From JBBQKI01 sp038326725 (GTDB taxonomy: Bacteria; Bacteroidota; Bacteroidia; Flavobacteriales; Flavobacteriaceae): a DNA stretch of 11,508 nt. Location: assembly GCA_038326725.1 (NCBI GenBank), contig JBBQKI010000050.1:1-11508 (forward strand). Direction: 5' to 3'. This document shows positions 5,905 to 11,508 of this stretch, in pieces (positions within the stretch are counted from its first letter, which is position 1; the number at the start of each line of letters is the position of its first letter). Both the position numbers and the translations under genes were made by a program. The notes below the pieces were generated by a model. That model worked only from the letters and a program-made list of their open reading frames with translations, made no database searches and was not told the DNA's origin.

Positions 5905-8355
5905 TTAATTTTCAGGCTGAACTTTGCGGCCTTCGGTATCCACGTATTCCAAGGCCTTTATTTGTTCCCTCACTTCTGCTTCAGTACCACGGAATGTCTT
6001 GCTTTCGGTAATGGTTTCCCCATTTACGGAAGTCCTTACGGTTACATCAGCAATAGTCAAATTATCATTAGTGGACATTTCAACCATTATTTGTTTTGAA
6101 ACTTCATTTACTTGGCCTTTTTGCGCATCACTCAACAACACTCTGTTGCCATCGGCGTCAATGATGTACATTTCAGTGGAAACATTATCAGCATTGTCCG
6201 CGGAAGCATGATCTGCCAAAATTGGGGCAATAACCAAAGCTACCAAACAAGTAAGTTTTATAAGTATGTTCATTGAAGGCCCAGAGGTATCCTTAAACGG
6301 ATCACCAACGGTATCGCCAGTTACTGCAGCTTTGTGTGCATCGCTGCCTTTATAGGTCATTTCGCCATTGATAATTACCCCGGCTTCAAAAGATTTCTTG
6401 GCATTGTCCCAAGCTCCCCCCGCATTGTTCTGGAAAATAGCCCACATAACGCCACTAACACATACCCCGGCCATATAGCCACCCAACGGTTCTGCGCCAA
6501 AAAGAAGCCCGATAACGATTGGAGAAATAATGGTAAGCAAACCTGGAAGGATCATTTCCCTTAAAGCGGCTTTGGTTGAAATATCTACACATTTAGCATA
6601 TTCGGGCGTACCGGTTCCTTCCATGATTCCCGGAATTTCACGGAACTGCCTTCTCACTTCGTGCACCATTTCCATAGCGGCTTTACCAACAGATTTCATC
6701 GCCATTGCAGAAAAAACAACGGGGATCATCCCACCCACAAAAAGCATTGCCAATACATCGGCCCGGAAAATATTGATTCCGTCAATTCCCGTAAAAGTTA
6801 CATAAGCGGCGAACAAAGCCAAAGCCGTCAAAGCAGCAGAAGCAATTGCAAATCCTTTTCCAACGGCCGCAGTAGTGTTCCCCACCGAATCCAAAATATC
6901 GGTACGTTGGCGAACATGAGGCTCAAGATTGCTCATTTCGGCAACCCCACCAGCATTGTCGGCTATCGGTCCAAAAGCATCAATGGCCAATTGCATAGCC
7001 GTAGTGGCCATCATTGCGGAAGCCGCAAGGGCAACCCCATAAAATCCTGCCAATTCGTAAGAACCATAAATTGCAGCGGCAAACAAGATTACCGAAGCAA
7101 ATGTGGATTTCATCCCTACTGCCAATCCTGCAATAATATTGGTGGCTGCACCGGTAGAGGAATTCTGTACAATATCCATTACCGGTTTTTTCCCAAGACT
7201 GGTATAATAAGCGGTAACATAGGAAATAAGCGCCCCCACTGCCAAACCTATACAGGCGGAGTAGAACACGTTCATTGAAGAAATTACTTTATAGCCTTCC
7301 CCAAAAAACTTCATGTTCATGGTTTCGGGAAGCATCCATTGGATAAGGAAATAACTAGCAACAAGGGTCAAAATAATCGAAACCCAGTTCCCGGTATCCA
7401 AAGCTTTTTGAACTTGTGATTCTTTAGCTTCATTGTTCTTGATACCTACAAAGAAAGTACCGATGATGGAAGCCAATATCCCTACACCCGCAATTACTAT
7501 CGGTAGTAAAATGGGGCCCATATTATTAAAGTTGTCAACGAAAGGTGACGTCAAAGACATATCGCGGATCACGTAGTTCCCCAGAACCATCGCAGCCAAA
7601 ACCGTGGCCACATAACTCCCGAAAAGGTCGGCCCCCATCCCGGCAACATCACCCACATTATCACCCACATTGTCGGCAATGGTGGCAGGGTTACGCGGAT
7701 CATCCTCAGGGATTCCAGCTTCTACTTTTCCAACTAAATCTGCTCCCACATCTGCAGCTTTGGTATAAATACCCCCGCCCACACGGGCAAAAAGGGCAAT
7801 GGATTCCGCGCCCAATGAAAACCCTGCAAGGGCTTCAAGGACCATCGTCATATTATTATAAAAATTTCCGCCATCAACCACAAACTGGCCAACAAAGAAA
7901 AGGAAGAACAAACTCAAGCCCAGTACGGCAAGCCCGGCAACCCCAAGGCCCATAACGGTACCCCCGCCAAAGGAAACTTTAAGTGCTTGCGGGAGGCTGG
8001 TTTTGGCAGCTTCCGCGGTACGGGTATTGGCTTCAGTGGCAATTCGCATCCCGATATTTCCCGCAAGGGCAGAGAACACGGCCCCGAATATAAAGGCAGG
8101 TACTATCATCCAACTGGTAGCTTCCACCAAAGTAGAAACGAAGAACAAAAGCGCCGAGGCAATCAGAACGAATATCACTAACAACCGGTATTCCGCGTTC
8201 AAAAAGGCAAGTGCCCCTTCTTTGATGCTTTTTGAAATAAACTGCATCCGGTCGCTCCCGGCAGGCTGTTTTTTAACCCAAGCCCTTTTCACAAGCATAA
8301 AAACAAGGCCGAGCAAGGCGAGTGCTATGGGAATATAAATAACGTTCGATTCCAT
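5905..8355 (-). CDS. hppA: K+-dependent membrane pyrophosphatase, predicted H+ pump
   Basis: This inner-membrane enzyme couples hydrolysis of cytoplasmic pyrophosphate to ion export. The 816-residue protein has the substrate-site blocks YTKAADVGADLVGK (197-210), EDDPRNPATIADNVGDNVGD (217-236) and, later, DNAGGVAEM and TGDTVGDPFKDTSGPS (679-694). About 16 hydrophobic helices are visible. GNTTAAVGKG (492-501) has Ala496 and Gly499, the K+-dependent signature; K+-independent enzymes have Lys and Thr there. Glu184, seven residues before the conserved Arg191, replaces the Ser of the Thermotoga Na+ pump. Residue 246, the gating Glu in that pump, is Gly here (DLFGSY). This is the pattern I recall for the Flavobacterium johnsoniae-type K+-dependent proton pump, so H+ export is predicted. 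Residues from about 716 to 816 form a hydrophilic tail not needed for the core fold. ATG at 8355 is preceded by a TAnnTTTG promoter box. Confidence 0.97.
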   Translation of the reverse strand: MESNVIYIPIALALLGLVFMLVKRAWVKKQPAGSDRMQFISKSIKEGALAFLNAEYRLLVIFVLIASALLFFVSTLVEATSWMIVPAFIFGAVFSALAGNIGMRIATEANTRTAEAAKTSLPQALKVSFGGGTVMGLGVAGLAVLGLSLFFLFFVGQFVVDGGNFYNNMTMVLEALAGFSLGAESIALFARVGGGIYTKAADVGADLVGKVEAGIPEDDPRNPATIADNVGDNVGDVAGMGADLFGSYVATVLAAMVLGNYVIRDMSLTSPFVDNFNNMGPILLPIVIAGVGILASIIGTFFVGIKNNEAKESQVQKALDTGNWVSIILTLVASYFLIQWMLPETMNMKFFGEGYKVISSMNVFYSACIGLAVGALISYVTAYYTSLGKKPVMDIVQNSSTGAATNIIAGLAVGMKSTFASVILFAAAIYGSYELAGFYGVALAASAMMATTAMQLAIDAFGPIADNAGGVAEMSNLEPHVRQRTDILDSVGNTTAAVGKGFAIASAALTALALFAAYVTFTGIDGINIFRADVLAMLFVGGMIPVVFSAMAMKSVGKAAMEMVHEVRRQFREIPGIMEGTGTPEYAKCVDISTKAALREMILPGLLTIISPIVIGLLFGAEPLGGYMAGVCVSGVMWAIFQNNAGGAWDNAKKSFEAGVIINGEMTYKGSDAHKAAVTGDTVGDPFKDTSGPSMNILIKLTCLVALVIAPILADHASADNADNVSTEMYIIDADGNRVLLSDAQKGQVNEVSKQIMVEMSTNDNLTIADVTVRTSVNGETITESKTFRGTEAEVREQIKALEYVDTEGRKVQPEN

Positions 8356-8392
8356 AAATGTTTTGGTTTATTGGTTTACTTTTTTCAGTTTG

Positions 8393-8424
8393 CAAAAATA
8401 GGGAAATTGTTTAGAAATGTTCAA
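8393..8424 (-). promoter_or_regulatory. Bacteroidetes-type promoter of hppA
   Basis: On the minus strand TATTTTTG (8400-8393) is an exact match to the TAnnTTTG -7 box. A TTG (8424-8422) lies 21 bp upstream as a possible -33 element. The predicted start would leave a leader of about 30 nt before the hppA ATG at 8355, with no Shine-Dalgarno sequence, as is usual in this phylum. Confidence 0.55.
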
Positions 8425-8452
8425 TTTTCATTTACTATTGTAGTCGTAGGCT

Positions 8453-8500
8453 CCAACATTCCAAAAATCCAACTATCCAAATATCAAACAATCCAAATCC
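8453..8500. repeat. Octamer tandem repeat upstream of the Kazal gene
   Basis: Six consecutive degenerate 8-bp units occur: CCAACATT, CCAAAAAT, CCAACTAT, CCAAATAT, CAAACAAT and CCAAATCC. They lie in the 178-bp divergent region between hppA and the Kazal gene, upstream of the probable promoter of the latter. They are non-coding. A phased regulator-binding array or a simple slippage repeat are both possible. Confidence 0.65.
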
Positions 8501-8533
8501 ATATCTTTATAAACTAAACTCTAAAACCCCAAA

Positions 8534-8749
8534 ATGAAAAAATACATAACAATCACCGCCCTACTTGTCCTCGCCTCCTGCGGGTCTGGAAAAACCACTC
8601 CTTGTATTGACACCTCAAAAATAAGTGATGGGGCTTGCACCATGCAATATGACCCCGTTTGCGGCTGCGATGGCAAGACTTATGGAAATGCTTGCGTCGC
8701 AGGGAATGCTGGAGTTACTTCTTGGGTGGCTGGGGAGTGTGCCAATTAA
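8534..8749 (+). CDS. Kazal-type serine protease inhibitor lipoprotein
   Basis: This 71-residue protein has a lipoprotein signal ending in LVLASC, with Cys16 lipidated, followed by a short GSGKTTP linker and one Kazal-like domain. DPVCGCDGKTYGNACVAGNAG (40-60) corresponds to the classic Kazal CGSDNKTYGNKC core. Cysteines are at 24, 35, 43, 45, 54 and 69. Compared with avian ovomucoid domains, the Cys three residues after the YGNxC cysteine is missing and an extra one (Cys45) is present, a bacterial Kazal variant. By position (second residue after Cys35) the P1 residue would be Met37, which would suit elastase-, subtilisin- or chymotrypsin-like proteases; this is inference. No acidic surface-export signal follows Cys16, so it probably faces the periplasm. 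It may guard envelope proteins against the cell's own or foreign proteases. Confidence 0.9.
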   Translation: MKKYITITALLVLASCGSGKTTPCIDTSKISDGACTMQYDPVCGCDGKTYGNACVAGNAGVTSWVAGECAN

Positions 8750-8770
8750 TGTTTATTAAATAAAAAGAAA

Positions 8771-8792
8771 ATCCCTCCTAAAAAGAAGGGAT
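8771..8792 (-). terminator. Intrinsic terminator of the PNPOx-like gene
   Basis: A 9-bp stem with one mismatch (ATCCCTCCT at 8771-8779, AGAAGGGAT at 8784-8792) has an AAAA loop. On the minus strand it is followed by TTTTCTTTTTATTTA, a good U-rich tail. On the plus strand the tail is weak, so it mainly serves the minus-strand gene but may also stop the convergent Kazal transcript. Confidence 0.75.
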
Positions 8793-8833
8793 AGATAAAC
8801 AAATCGGGGATGGAGTATATTATAAGGTATATC

Positions 8834-9334
8834 TTATATCTTCACCCGGCCTTCAACGCCCAAGTCCGGTTCATTCCCTGTTATGGCGGCGGCGGCCATT
8901 TTAAGCAGGGAAATCAACTTCCCGTTTTTCGCATCCCAATAGTGGGCATCATCAGGCCTTACTTCTATAGTGGTAATGCTCGGGTCTTCCACCCCGTCAA
9001 ACCAAGCGTCATCTCCTTTTCCATATAGCTCTTTTATTTTGGCACGGTCGGTCCCAATAAATGCATTACCATAAACGGTTAAAAACTGGAAGTCGCTCTT
9101 GTCTGCATAAAGCAAATGTGCTTTTCCTTCTTGTTCTATAAAGCGGTTGTGTGTACTGTCCTTGTTGCTCAGGAACCAAATACTCCCAAAATCGTCCACT
9201 CTTTTGGTACTCATCGGGATTACATGAAAAGGCTGATGGCTAAGGTTGGTGGCCAACATGGCAAATTCTATTCCTTCTGCCAGTTCCTTTATTTTCTTTT
9301 TTGCTTCAGTGTTATAAAGATCTTTTGTGCTCAT
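8834..9334 (-). CDS. Pyridoxamine 5'-phosphate oxidase-like flavoprotein (GsP26-like)
   Basis: With the ATG at 9334 the product is 166 residues and fits the split-barrel FMN-binding family that includes general stress protein 26. The barrel starts at IEFAMLATNLSHQPFHVIPM, followed by GSIWFLSNKDSTHNRFIEQ and AHLLYADKSDFQFLTVYGNA, then the C-terminal WFDGVEDPSITTIEVRPDDA and HYWDAKNGKL segments typical of the GsP26-like (Pyrid_ox_like) group. Members bind FMN, FAD or F420 and are mostly of unknown substrate; true PdxH activity is unlikely because the PLP-binding C terminus is absent. An upstream ATG at 9406 would add 24 residues, but these are unlike the family and the domain normally begins just after MSTKDLYNTEA. 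It is a single-gene unit ending at the 8771-8792 hairpin. The 42-bp repeat array lies 116-325 bp upstream of its start. Confidence 0.88.
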   Translation of the reverse strand: MSTKDLYNTEAKKKIKELAEGIEFAMLATNLSHQPFHVIPMSTKRVDDFGSIWFLSNKDSTHNRFIEQEGKAHLLYADKSDFQFLTVYGNAFIGTDRAKIKELYGKGDDAWFDGVEDPSITTIEVRPDDAHYWDAKNGKLISLLKMAAAAITGNEPDLGVEGRVKI

Positions 9335-9449
9335 AATTTTTTTATTTCTAAAATAACCATAAACTGCCACGGGGTGCATTAAGGAAATCATAAAAGTTGA
9401 AAACATATTTTGGGATTCTTTAATACGTGACCTTTTTAAGGAGGGTTAC

Positions 9450-9659
9450 CTATAAACTGCAAGTTGGTTTTTCGCAAATGCAGGAAAGTTACTATCAACT
9501 GCAAGTTGGTTTTTCGCAAATGGTGGTTGGTTCCTATCAATTGCAAGTTGACTTTTCACAGATGCAGGTTCGTTCCTATCAATTGTAAGTTGGATTTTCG
9601 CAGATATAAGTTGGTTTCTATCAATTGCAAGTTGGCTGTTATCACATGCAAGTTGGTTG
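9450..9659. repeat. 42-bp tandem repeat array (five units, 21-bp half-units)
   Basis: Five contiguous 42-bp units start at 9450, 9492, 9534, 9576 and 9618. The first half is close to CTATCAATTGCAAGTTGG plus three pyrimidine-rich bases. The second half is close to TTCGCAAATGCAGGTTGG plus three bases. The halves align with each other, sharing CAA, TGCA and GTTGGTT at the same offsets, so the array is also ten 21-bp units. Units diverge by point changes but not in length. There are no unique spacers, so it is not CRISPR. It fills most of the 407-bp gap between the 242-aa gene (ending at 9742) and the PNPOx-like start (9334). The rest of that gap is plain A/T-rich sequence plus the 9691-9716 terminator. 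An AAGGAGG string precedes it at 9438-9444. Confidence 0.92.
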
Positions 9660-9690
9660 ATTTTAGTGGGCTGAGGTTAAAAACAAAAAA

Positions 9691-9716
9691 AAACCGGAAG
9701 TTTAGATTTCCGGTTT
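9691..9716 (-). terminator. Intrinsic terminator of the 242-aa gene
   Basis: A perfect 9-bp stem (AAACCGGAA at 9691-9699, TTCCGGTTT at 9708-9716) has an 8-nt loop. The preceding A-run gives a tail of nine U on the minus strand. It lies 25 bp after the stop of the 242-aa gene and separates it from the 42-bp array, so the array is not an obligatory part of that gene's mRNA. Confidence 0.88.
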
Positions 9717-9741
9717 GGGTGAATTTATGATTAAGTAAAAA

Positions 9742-10470
9742 TCAGGATTTGATCTTGTGGTATCTAATGCCCGTGAGTTGTTTGGTTTGGGGGGCTTGTG
9801 GCCCAAAGACGGAGCGGGTGTAGTTTTTGCTTTCCTGGGCAATGGCCAACAGCCCATCATTTTCGTGATAGAGGACGTTATTGCGCTCCAAACGGGAATT
9901 GCTGATGGTGGTCCATGCATCGGCCACGGCGTTGTTGAGGCTACGGAGGGTGTTGATTAGCGCATTAAGGGTGACGCCTTGGAGCTCTACCTCGTTAGGA
10001 GAATATGAAGGCTCGGAGGTGGCGAGGGCCACAAGGTTTGTGAAGTGTTCCAACAATTGGTCATAACTTAATTGGCTAACGCTGATGGTTACGGGGATGG
10101 GATCGCCGGGGTTGATGGGCTGGGCGGAGGTGGCGCGGCGGCCTCTTAGCTTTCGCAAGAGAACTTTGGCGTCATTCACCAATTCGGTGGAGGCATCGGT
10201 GGCGTCAAGGGCGTTGACGATGCGGGACGCGAGGGTGGGAATGCCCTGAAATGGAATTAGGCGGTTGTTGACTGCATTGGTGTACGTTACATAGGCGCCG
10301 GTAACACTTTCAAGGGCGTTGAGGCCTTCGGTGTGTTTTGCGGTTAGACCCGCGAGGGTAATGGAGGCCTTGTTAGGATTGTACGTTGGGCCATAGCCTG
10401 TGATAAAACTGATTTGATCGTAAAAGTTGGCTACGTTTTTAACGTGCCCGGTTTCGGATGTTGAAGACAT
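9742..10470 (-). CDS. Conserved-looking helical protein of unknown function
   Basis: I cannot assign a function to this 242-residue protein. It has no signal peptide, lipobox or membrane helix, so it is probably cytoplasmic. Two mostly helical halves are joined by a basic, Pro/Gly-rich linker (RKLRGRRATSAQPINPGDP, 106-124). The halves resemble each other: FYDQ (17-20) with TYNPNKASITLAGLT (29-43) and AYVTYTNAVNNR (59-70) recurs as SYDQ (135-138) with SYSPNEVELQGVT (155-167) and AWTTISNSRLERN (185-197). This suggests an ancient duplication. The C terminus reads YTRSVFGPQAPQTKQLTGI. From memory it resembles an unnamed, often multi-copy family of Bacteroidetes hypotheticals; this needs a search. 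It is monocistronic: ATG at 10470, terminator at 9691-9716. Its plus-strand sequence is conspicuously G-rich relative to the flanking AT-rich DNA. Confidence 0.85.
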   Translation of the reverse strand: MSSTSETGHVKNVANFYDQISFITGYGPTYNPNKASITLAGLTAKHTEGLNALESVTGAYVTYTNAVNNRLIPFQGIPTLASRIVNALDATDASTELVNDAKVLLRKLRGRRATSAQPINPGDPIPVTISVSQLSYDQLLEHFTNLVALATSEPSYSPNEVELQGVTLNALINTLRSLNNAVADAWTTISNSRLERNNVLYHENDGLLAIAQESKNYTRSVFGPQAPQTKQLTGIRYHKIKS

Positions 10471-10822
10471 AATTTTTGGTTTTAAGATTAAACAATGTTA
10501 TAAACCAAAAGGGGAGTTTAAAAAAGGGGGAGCTAATAAAGAAGTAAGTTAAAGGGAAAGGGGGTTTTATCATAGAATGGTTTTAAGGGTTAGTAAGGAT
10601 AAAATTAATTTATTTTCTGTTTCGTGTAAAGAGGGTTTTTCCTGTTTTTTGTACATTGGTTAGGGCAGCTTTATATTACCAAGCTATGGAGGTGTATTAT
10701 GAACTCAGGGAGGGGAATAAGGAATTTGGGGGTCGGGTGATTACCCTGTATATATTTGACTAATAAATTAATCATATTAGTTTATATTTGGTTTTCTTGG
10801 AAACTCCTAACTTATTCGATCA
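10471..10822. other. 352-bp divergent intergenic region
   Basis: This gap lies between the 242-aa gene and the DUF2075-type gene. The left half (about 10500-10570) is purine-rich with four G-runs, without a convincing structure. No exact TAnnTTTG box for the leftward gene was found close to its start. The right end holds the promoter/operator cluster for the rightward gene, annotated separately. A 25-codon ORF at 10686-10763 is present but unsupported. No RNA gene was recognised. Confidence 0.6.
10751..10790 (+). promoter_or_regulatory. Tandem -7 boxes flanking an inverted repeat
   Basis: Two exact TAnnTTTG boxes (TATATTTG at 10751-10758 and 10783-10790) flank a perfect 7-bp inverted repeat, ACTAATA (10759-10765) and TATTAGT (10775-10781). 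A TTTG at 10725-10728 lies 22 bp before the first box as a possible -33 element. A second small dyad, GGGT-GATT-ACCC, is at 10735-10746. The cluster ends 32 bp before the ATG of the DUF2075-type gene. This is the layout expected of a promoter with an operator between two start sites; binding by any regulator is inference. Confidence 0.5.
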
Positions 10823-11508
10823 ATGCTAAATTATTACTACAAAAGCAATATTTCAACATTTATTAATCAGAGAAATGAAGAGATAATTGGCTCTATTACT
10901 ATTTCAAATCAATTTGACTCTACTCGAAATCAAAATAGCTCTTGGGAACTACAAATACCTATTCTTAAAGAAGCGCTGAGAGGAAATGTGGGAACAATAT
11001 TTTTTGAATTCTCCATCCCAAGAATGGGTAAGCGTGTTGATGCTATTGTTATAATTAAAAATATAGTTTACGTTATTGAATTTAAAGTAGGTGAGCACTA
11101 CTATCATCAACATAATATAGATCAAGTTTGGGATTATGCTCTTGATCTAAAAAACTTTCACCTTCCGAGTCATAATGCTTTACTAATTCCTATTCTAATT
11201 TGCACTGAGGCAAAAGAATCTTATTTAGACATAATCACAACATCTCATAAGGATAATTTAACCATTCCTCTTAGAGTCAATAAATTTGATCTCAAAACTG
11301 TGATTGATCAAACAATTGTTTTTTTCAAAGAAAATGAAACTATAAACGGGAATATCTTTTCAGAAGGAAGTTATTCTCCAACGCCAACTATTATAGAAGC
11401 GGCTATTTCATTATATCATAACCACACGGTTGATGAGATTACAAGAAGTGATGCCGAAGCTAAGAATTTAAGGGCAACAACATCTTCCATATCTGATATT
11501 ATTCAGCT
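10823..11508 (+). CDS. DUF2075-type nuclease/helicase, N-terminal part (3' truncated)
   Basis: The frame is open from ATG 10823 to the window end (228 codons plus 2 bases). The N-terminal region looks like a PD-(D/E)XK nuclease fold: Glu42 in SSWELQIPILKEAL, then GKRVDAIVIIKNIVYVIEFK (69-88) with Asp73 and the Glu86-x-Lys88 pair, followed by a QVWDYALDLKNF helix around 100-111 typical of the fold. This region precedes a P-loop DUF2075 (Schlafen-3-like) helicase/ATPase domain in many bacterial proteins. The helicase part would begin past residue 228 and is not in view, so the full architecture is inferred. Such proteins occur in accessory and defence-related regions and are expected to act on nucleic acids in the cytoplasm. 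Coding sequence is visibly more AT-rich than the upstream housekeeping genes, consistent with horizontal acquisition. Confidence 0.78.
   Translation, partial: MLNYYYKSNISTFINQRNEEIIGSITISNQFDSTRNQNSSWELQIPILKEALRGNVGTIFFEFSIPRMGKRVDAIVIIKNIVYVIEFKVGEHYYHQHNIDQVWDYALDLKNFHLPSHNALLIPILICTEAKESYLDIITTSHKDNLTIPLRVNKFDLKTVIDQTIVFFKENETINGNIFSEGSYSPTPTIIEAAISLYHNHTVDEITRSDAEAKNLRATTSSISDIIQ

Noticed and set aside
6661..7278. 205-codon plus-strand ORF opposite hppA
   Set aside because: It lies wholly antisense to a strongly conserved pyrophosphatase region and its Ser/His/Asn/Arg-rich product resembles no protein family; it is a shadow of the real gene.
5905..8355. Calling the pump a sodium-translocating pyrophosphatase
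   Set aside because: The gating Glu at position 246 is Gly and the carboxylate is at 184, which argues against the Na+-pump class in spite of the K+-dependence signature.
9335..9406. 24-residue N-terminal extension of the PNPOx-like protein from the ATG at 9406
   Set aside because: The extension does not look like the family, and ATG 9334 begins at the usual domain boundary. It is not a plausible signal peptide (Arg-Asn-Lys-Lys follows without a cleavage site).
9450..9659. CRISPR array
   Set aside because: Repeats are directly contiguous with no unique spacers, units diverge along the array, and no cas-like gene is nearby.
9440..9730. An open frame across the 42-bp array encoding 7/14-residue repeats (INCKLVF-like)
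   Set aside because: It has no ATG, only TTG, and is open simply because 42 is a multiple of three and the units lack stops in that frame. The product is a repetitive Cys/Lys/Leu string running into the terminator region. Treated as non-coding repeat despite the AAGGAGG at 9438-9444.
10511..10564. Possible G-quadruplex from four G-runs
   Set aside because: Loops of 11 and 23 bases are too long for a confident quadruplex, and the region is generally purine-rich.
10686..10763. 25-codon ORF (MEVYYELREGNKEFGG...)
   Set aside because: It is too short to support, has no recognisable relatives, and overlaps the promoter/operator cluster. It could be a leader peptide, but nothing else indicates that.

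Overview
The window looks like a chromosomal segment of a Bacteroidetes bacterium, most likely Flavobacteriaceae. The reasons are a K+-dependent membrane pyrophosphatase of the Flavobacterium type, a DUF4136 lipoprotein, a long-form urocanate hydratase, a DUF5522-like Cys-rich mini-protein, TAnnTTTG-type -7 promoter boxes instead of sigma70 boxes, A/T-rich leaders with almost no Shine-Dalgarno sequences, and short intergenic tandem repeats. These are family-level recognitions from the sequence alone; no database search was run.

Layout. Positions 2-244 hold the 3' end of an alpha-ketoacid dehydrogenase E1 (beta-type) gene, followed by a small SNase-like nuclease (288-614), both on +. A perfect hairpin at 616-637 separates them from a long run of minus-strand genes. 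In transcription order these are hppA (8355-5905, pyrophosphate-driven ion pump), an MgtC/SapB-DUF4010 membrane protein (5824-4556), an App1-type phosphatase (4552-3551), a DUF5522-like mini-protein (3472-3299), hutU (3210-1192) and a DUF4136 lipoprotein (1179-643). hppA ends in its own terminator (5851-5877). The DUF4010 and App1 genes are 3 bp apart and probably cotranscribed, as are hutU and the DUF4136 gene (12 bp apart). Divergent from hppA is a small Kazal-type inhibitor lipoprotein (8534-8749), convergent with a pyridoxamine-phosphate-oxidase-like flavoprotein (9334-8834).

The last 2.1 kb looks accessory. It contains a five-unit 42-bp tandem repeat (9450-9659) built of 21-bp half-units, a terminator, an unrecognised 242-aa helical protein with an apparent internal duplication (10470-9742), a 352-bp AT-rich gap with a promoter/operator-like cluster, and the 5' part of a DUF2075-type protein carrying a PD-(D/E)XK-like nuclease motif (10823 to the window end).

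How the genes work together. Most are independent housekeeping functions. The clearest mechanistic point is the pump: it has the Ala/Gly signature of K+-dependent enzymes, but its gating carboxylate is at residue 184 (helix 5) while the usual helix-6 position, 246, is Gly. That pattern argues for a proton pump, although such proteins are usually labelled sodium pumps. It also has a roughly 100-residue soluble C-terminal tail predicted to lie in the periplasm. The best candidates for undescribed biology are the 42-bp array with its neighbouring duplicated protein and the pump's tail. I found no CRISPR array, transposase, rRNA or tRNA.
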